In this document: positions 23,822 to 26,047 of the stretch, in pieces
Layout: each line of letters opens with the position of its first letter
Position numbering within the stretch: position 1 is the first letter of the stretch
Assembly: GCA_051745395.1 (NCBI GenBank)
Contig: JBNJEA010000035.1
Coordinates: 1-26,047 of the forward strand
Direction of reading: 5' to 3'
DNA: 26,047 nt
DNA from: JBNJEA01 sp051745395
GTDB lineage: Bacteria; Desulfobacterota; Desulfobacteria; Desulfobacterales; Desulfosalsimonadaceae
Notes under the pieces: generated by a model
The model's database searches: none
What the model saw: the letters and a program-made list of their open reading frames with translations, nothing else
Told to the model about the DNA's origin: nothing
Program-made: the position numbers and the translations under genes

Positions 23822-23824
23822 CTG

Positions 23825-23893
23825 ATGGACACCCCCGAGGATCAGCCGTACTGGCCCGGGGATTATGAGCCGTTTTACCTGGATGTTTCATGA
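23825..23893 (+). CDS. Possible 22-residue peptide between two genes
   Basis: ATG at 23825 opens a 22-codon frame rich in acidic, aromatic and proline residues (MDTPEDQPYWPGDYEPFY), ending at 23893 before the NMNAT-like start. It begins one base after the preceding stop codon. There is no ribosome site of its own and no family. It may be a coupled leader peptide or chance. Confidence 0.2.
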   Translation: MDTPEDQPYWPGDYEPFYLDVS

Positions 23894-23915
23894 GATACGA
23901 AATGTGGATGAACCG

Positions 23916-24509
23916 ATGAACGATGGATTTCAAACCAACCGATCCGCCGCTTTTGATGTGGGCGTCATCCATGGCCGTTTTCAGGTGCTGCACAATGATC
24001 ATCTGAAATATTTGCTCGCCGGCAAAAAAAAATGTGCGCATCTGGTCGTAGGCATTACCAATCCGGATCCGGTGCTGACCCAAAAAGAGAACAGCGCCCC
24101 GGGCAGAGACGACCCGGCGGCCAATCCGCTTACCTATTATGAACGTCAGCTTCTTGTCCGGGCCGTTTTCCGGGAGCAGAAAATCGATACCGATACATAC
24201 TCCATCGTGCCGTTTCCCGTTAATTTTCCCCAGCTCTACAAGTATTACGTGCCCATGGATGCCGTTTTTTTTCTTACCATCTATGACGAATGGGGGAAAA
24301 GAAAGCAGCAATATTTTGCCGACACCGGCCTGGCCACGCATGTGCTTTGGGAGGTGCCGCCGGAGAAAAAGGGGTTGAGTGCCGAAGATATTCGAAAGCG
24401 AATGCTCGAAAACACGCCCTGGACGCATCTTGTGCCGCCGGCTGCGGCAAAACTTTATGCAGAATGGAATATCGGCGAACGCCTGGCCCATTTGACGCAG
24501 CAATCATAA
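23916..24509 (+). CDS. Nucleotidyltransferase resembling NMN adenylyltransferase (NadM-like)
   Basis: 197 residues. The nucleotide-binding motif GRFQVLHNDHLKYL (His26 and His29 of HxxH) opens a Rossmann-type domain. The C-terminal 'LSAEDIRKRMLENTPWTHLVPPAAAKL' corresponds to the ISxxxIR region and its following proline-rich helix in NadM-type enzymes, which join NMN and ATP into NAD. Substrate assignment is by motif only; nucleotidyltransferases of this fold also act on other nucleotides and phosphopantetheine. The start could also be at 23865 or 23883; the chosen ATG puts the HxxH motif at the usual distance from the N-terminus. It follows the mutase gene by 94 bases. Confidence 0.78.
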   Translation: MNDGFQTNRSAAFDVGVIHGRFQVLHNDHLKYLLAGKKKCAHLVVGITNPDPVLTQKENSAPGRDDPAANPLTYYERQLLVRAVFREQKIDTDTYSIVPFPVNFPQLYKYYVPMDAVFFLTIYDEWGKRKQQYFADTGLATHVLWEVPPEKKGLSAEDIRKRMLENTPWTHLVPPAAAKLYAEWNIGERLAHLTQQS

Positions 24510-24564
24510 ATTCCTTTCATCCCCTTCGAGCTGAAAAAATTTCTGAATCTGGTTATCCCGTTCG

Positions 24565-24694
24565 CTCCAGTAAGTAACTGTAACGAGTTGTCGAGTTATT
24601 TTTTTATTCTCGCGCAAAGCCGCCAAGAGCGCCAAGAATGGCTTGAAAACTTTGCGTCTTTGCGTCTTGGCGCGAAAATTTGCTGTTACTGGAG
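24565..24694. repeat. Dispersed intergenic repeat, copy B (apparently full length, MITE-like)
   Basis: The 72-bp core at 24607-24678 matches copy A at 7640-7711 in length and in motifs (CGCGCAA, GCCGCCAA, GCGCCA, TTGGCGCGAAAA). The whole is bounded by perfect 9-bp inverted ends CTCCAGTAA (24565-24573) and TTACTGGAG (24686-24694). Its inside can fold back on itself and it encodes no protein. Whether it moves or merely spread by recombination is unknown. Confidence 0.7.
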
Positions 24695-24836
24695 TAAATC
24701 GGATAAACGGATTTCTGAAAACCTTTGACTGAAAATTCGGCGGCCCACAGTTAAACCCGCAGTCCTTTATCGTCTCGATGATTTCCACCCGATGATTTTC
24801 CCCCCTTCCAGCAGTCCTGGCATTGTAATAGAAAAA

Positions 24837-24864
24837 ATCTATCGTAATAATAATTTTTATAGAT
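24837..24864. promoter_or_regulatory. AT-rich control region before the double-cubane reductase gene
   Basis: The inverted repeat ATCTAT (24837-24842) / ATAGAT (24859-24864) lies upstream of a possible -35 TTGACC (24874-24879); no good -10 follows. A near-tandem pair of 14-mers occurs at 24776-24803 (CGATGATTTCCACC, CGATGATTTTCCCC). Apart from repeat copy B, these are the only structures I see in the 436 bases between 24510 and 24945. Confidence 0.3.
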
Positions 24865-24945
24865 ACAAACAATTTGACCAAAAGCAATGACTGGGTTTAT
24901 CAGGGATATTTACATCAACTATAAGGGTGAGCCGAGGAGAAAATG

Positions 24946-26047
24946 ATGAATGCATCGGGCAATACAATCGAACCGCTGATCAATGACGGCCTGGCCGGCG
25001 AGCCGCCGTCAAAGCGGGTGCTGCAATACGTGCAGTCCCGGAAGCAAAACGGCGCCCCCGTGGTCGGGATCTATTGCGGGTATGCCCCCATTGAGATCAT
25101 GCAAGCCATGGGAATTGTCCCGGCGGTGCTGTGCGCCTTTTCCAAGGTGCCCATTGAGTCGGCGGAAACCGTGCTGCCCGCAAACCTTTGTCCCCTGATC
25201 AAATCGAGCTACGGGTTTATCCAGGAAGGCACCTGTCCGTTTTTCTCCATAGCCGATGCCGTGGTGGCCGAAACGACCTGCGACGGCAAGAAAAAGATGT
25301 TTGAACTCATCTCCGAAATCCGACCGATGCACGTGATGGACCTGCCCCAGCTGCCCGATGAAACCGAGGCGAGAAACAACTGGCGGCAGATGATTGTCAA
25401 GCTCCAACACTTTCTGGAAACCACCTTTGACAAAAGTGCTGCCGACGCGCAAATCGAAGAGGCCATTCAATGGTCGAACCGGAAAAACCGGCTTGCCCGT
25501 GAAATATTTGCCTATGCCGCCCTGTCGCCCCCGGTGATTTCCTGGCGGGAAATCTACGACATCTCCTGGATCGCGCTGCCGGCCACCGGCCCGGATGTGA
25601 TCGGGCTGCTGGAAGACTGTCTCGAAAAACTCGAAAAGCGGGTCAAAACCGGTGTATCCGTTGCTCGCCCCGATGCGCCCCGCGTCCTGGTCACCGGTTG
25701 TCCCATCGGCGGGGATGCCACAAAGATCTTTACCGTCATTGAAGAGGCCGGCGGCGCGGTGGTGGTGCCGGATTCGTGTACGGGGACCAAAGTCTTTAAC
25801 ATTGATTTTGCCGAAAACACGGACGATCCCATTGGGGCACTTGCCGACCGCTACCTCAAAATCCCCTGCTCCTGCATGACCCCCAACACGGGACGGCTAA
25901 ACGCGCTGTCGGAAATGATTGAGACCTATCAACCCGACGTGGTGATCGACTTTGTCCTGCAGGCCTGCCACGCCTACAACGTGGAATCCTACCGGGTCGG
26001 CAGCCATGTCACGGAAAATCACGGCCTTGCCTTTTTGAAGGTGGAAA
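24946..26047 (+). CDS. Double-cubane-cluster reductase (2-hydroxyacyl-CoA dehydratase family), 3' end cut
   Basis: The open frame runs off the window after 367 codons. Family motifs are YCGYAPIEIMQAMGIVPAVL near residue 40, the cysteines in NLCPLIK and GTCPFF, VAETTCDGKKKMFE, then in the second half VTGCPIGGDATK, VPDSCTGTK, IPCSCMTPNTGR and FVLQACHAYNVES. These match the anaerobic reductases that carry an [8Fe-9S] double-cubane cluster, relatives of 2-hydroxyacyl-CoA dehydratases. They need an ATP-dependent activator, which would lie outside the window. The start at 24946 follows GAGGAG six bases upstream; an adjacent ATG at 24943 is nearly as good. The substrate is unknown. Confidence 0.9.
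   Translation, partial: MNASGNTIEPLINDGLAGEPPSKRVLQYVQSRKQNGAPVVGIYCGYAPIEIMQAMGIVPAVLCAFSKVPIESAETVLPANLCPLIKSSYGFIQEGTCPFFSIADAVVAETTCDGKKKMFELISEIRPMHVMDLPQLPDETEARNNWRQMIVKLQHFLETTFDKSAADAQIEEAIQWSNRKNRLAREIFAYAALSPPVISWREIYDISWIALPATGPDVIGLLEDCLEKLEKRVKTGVSVARPDAPRVLVTGCPIGGDATKIFTVIEEAGGAVVVPDSCTGTKVFNIDFAENTDDPIGALADRYLKIPCSCMTPNTGRLNALSEMIETYQPDVVIDFVLQACHAYNVESYRVGSHVTENHGLAFLKVE

Noticed and set aside
24504..24887. 127-codon minus-strand frame in the intergenic region before the double-cubane gene
   Set aside because: Its middle (FRAKTQRR, LALLAALREN) is just the translation of dispersed repeat copy B, a well-known source of false proteins.

Overview
The window looks like a chromosomal segment of a strictly anaerobic, probably sulfate-reducing member of the Desulfobacterota. 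This is inferred from gene content: a tungsten-type aldehyde:ferredoxin oxidoreductase, a ferredoxin-nitroreductase fusion, a glycyl-radical enzyme remnant, a DUF1847 protein, a double-cubane reductase, and selenium-handling genes (YedF, YedE, TusA-like, Se/S carrier-like). No rRNA, tRNA, CRISPR array or insertion sequence was seen.

Layout. 1-573 is the 3' part of a decayed glycyl-radical enzyme gene with a stop codon, a frameshift and an apparent internal deletion. 575-2341 is a divergent yedF / LysR-regulator pair. 2441-3968 holds an FmdB-type zinc ribbon and a TrmJ-type RNA methyltransferase. 4088-12418 is an anaerobic redox block: ferredoxin-nitroreductase fusion, aldehyde oxidoreductase, an uncharacterised protein with a ubiquitin-like look, MoaD (opposite strand), a ThiF/MoeB-type adenylyltransferase, DUF1847, and a large sucrose-phosphorylase-like GH13 enzyme. 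12432-17779 is housekeeping and signalling: PolX, a hot-dog thioesterase, an HDOD-GGDEF protein and an aminotransferase. 17780-18181 is AT-rich and rich in palindromes, with a good sigma-70 promoter. It leads into 18182-22419, a tight operon of YedE, TusA-like, Se/S-carrier-like, YjeF-C-like kinase fold, outer-membrane porin and a small cysteine protein. 22586-24509 holds an archaeal-type phosphoglycerate mutase and an NMN-adenylyltransferase-like protein. 24946 to the end is a truncated double-cubane-cluster reductase.

How the genes may work together. The most coherent system is the selenium/sulfur block. A porin could admit a small anion across the outer membrane, YedE could carry a selenium or sulfur species across the inner membrane, and the TusA-like and Se/S-carrier proteins could hold it as a persulfide or perselenide. 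YedF and its LysR neighbour at the other end of the window belong to families tied to selenium metabolism. The second system is the aldehyde oxidoreductase with its own sulfur-carrier (MoaD) and activating enzyme (ThiF-like), fitting pterin-cofactor supply. A 72-bp core repeat, apparently part of a larger element with 9-bp terminal inverted repeats, occurs next to the MoaD gene and again before the double-cubane gene.
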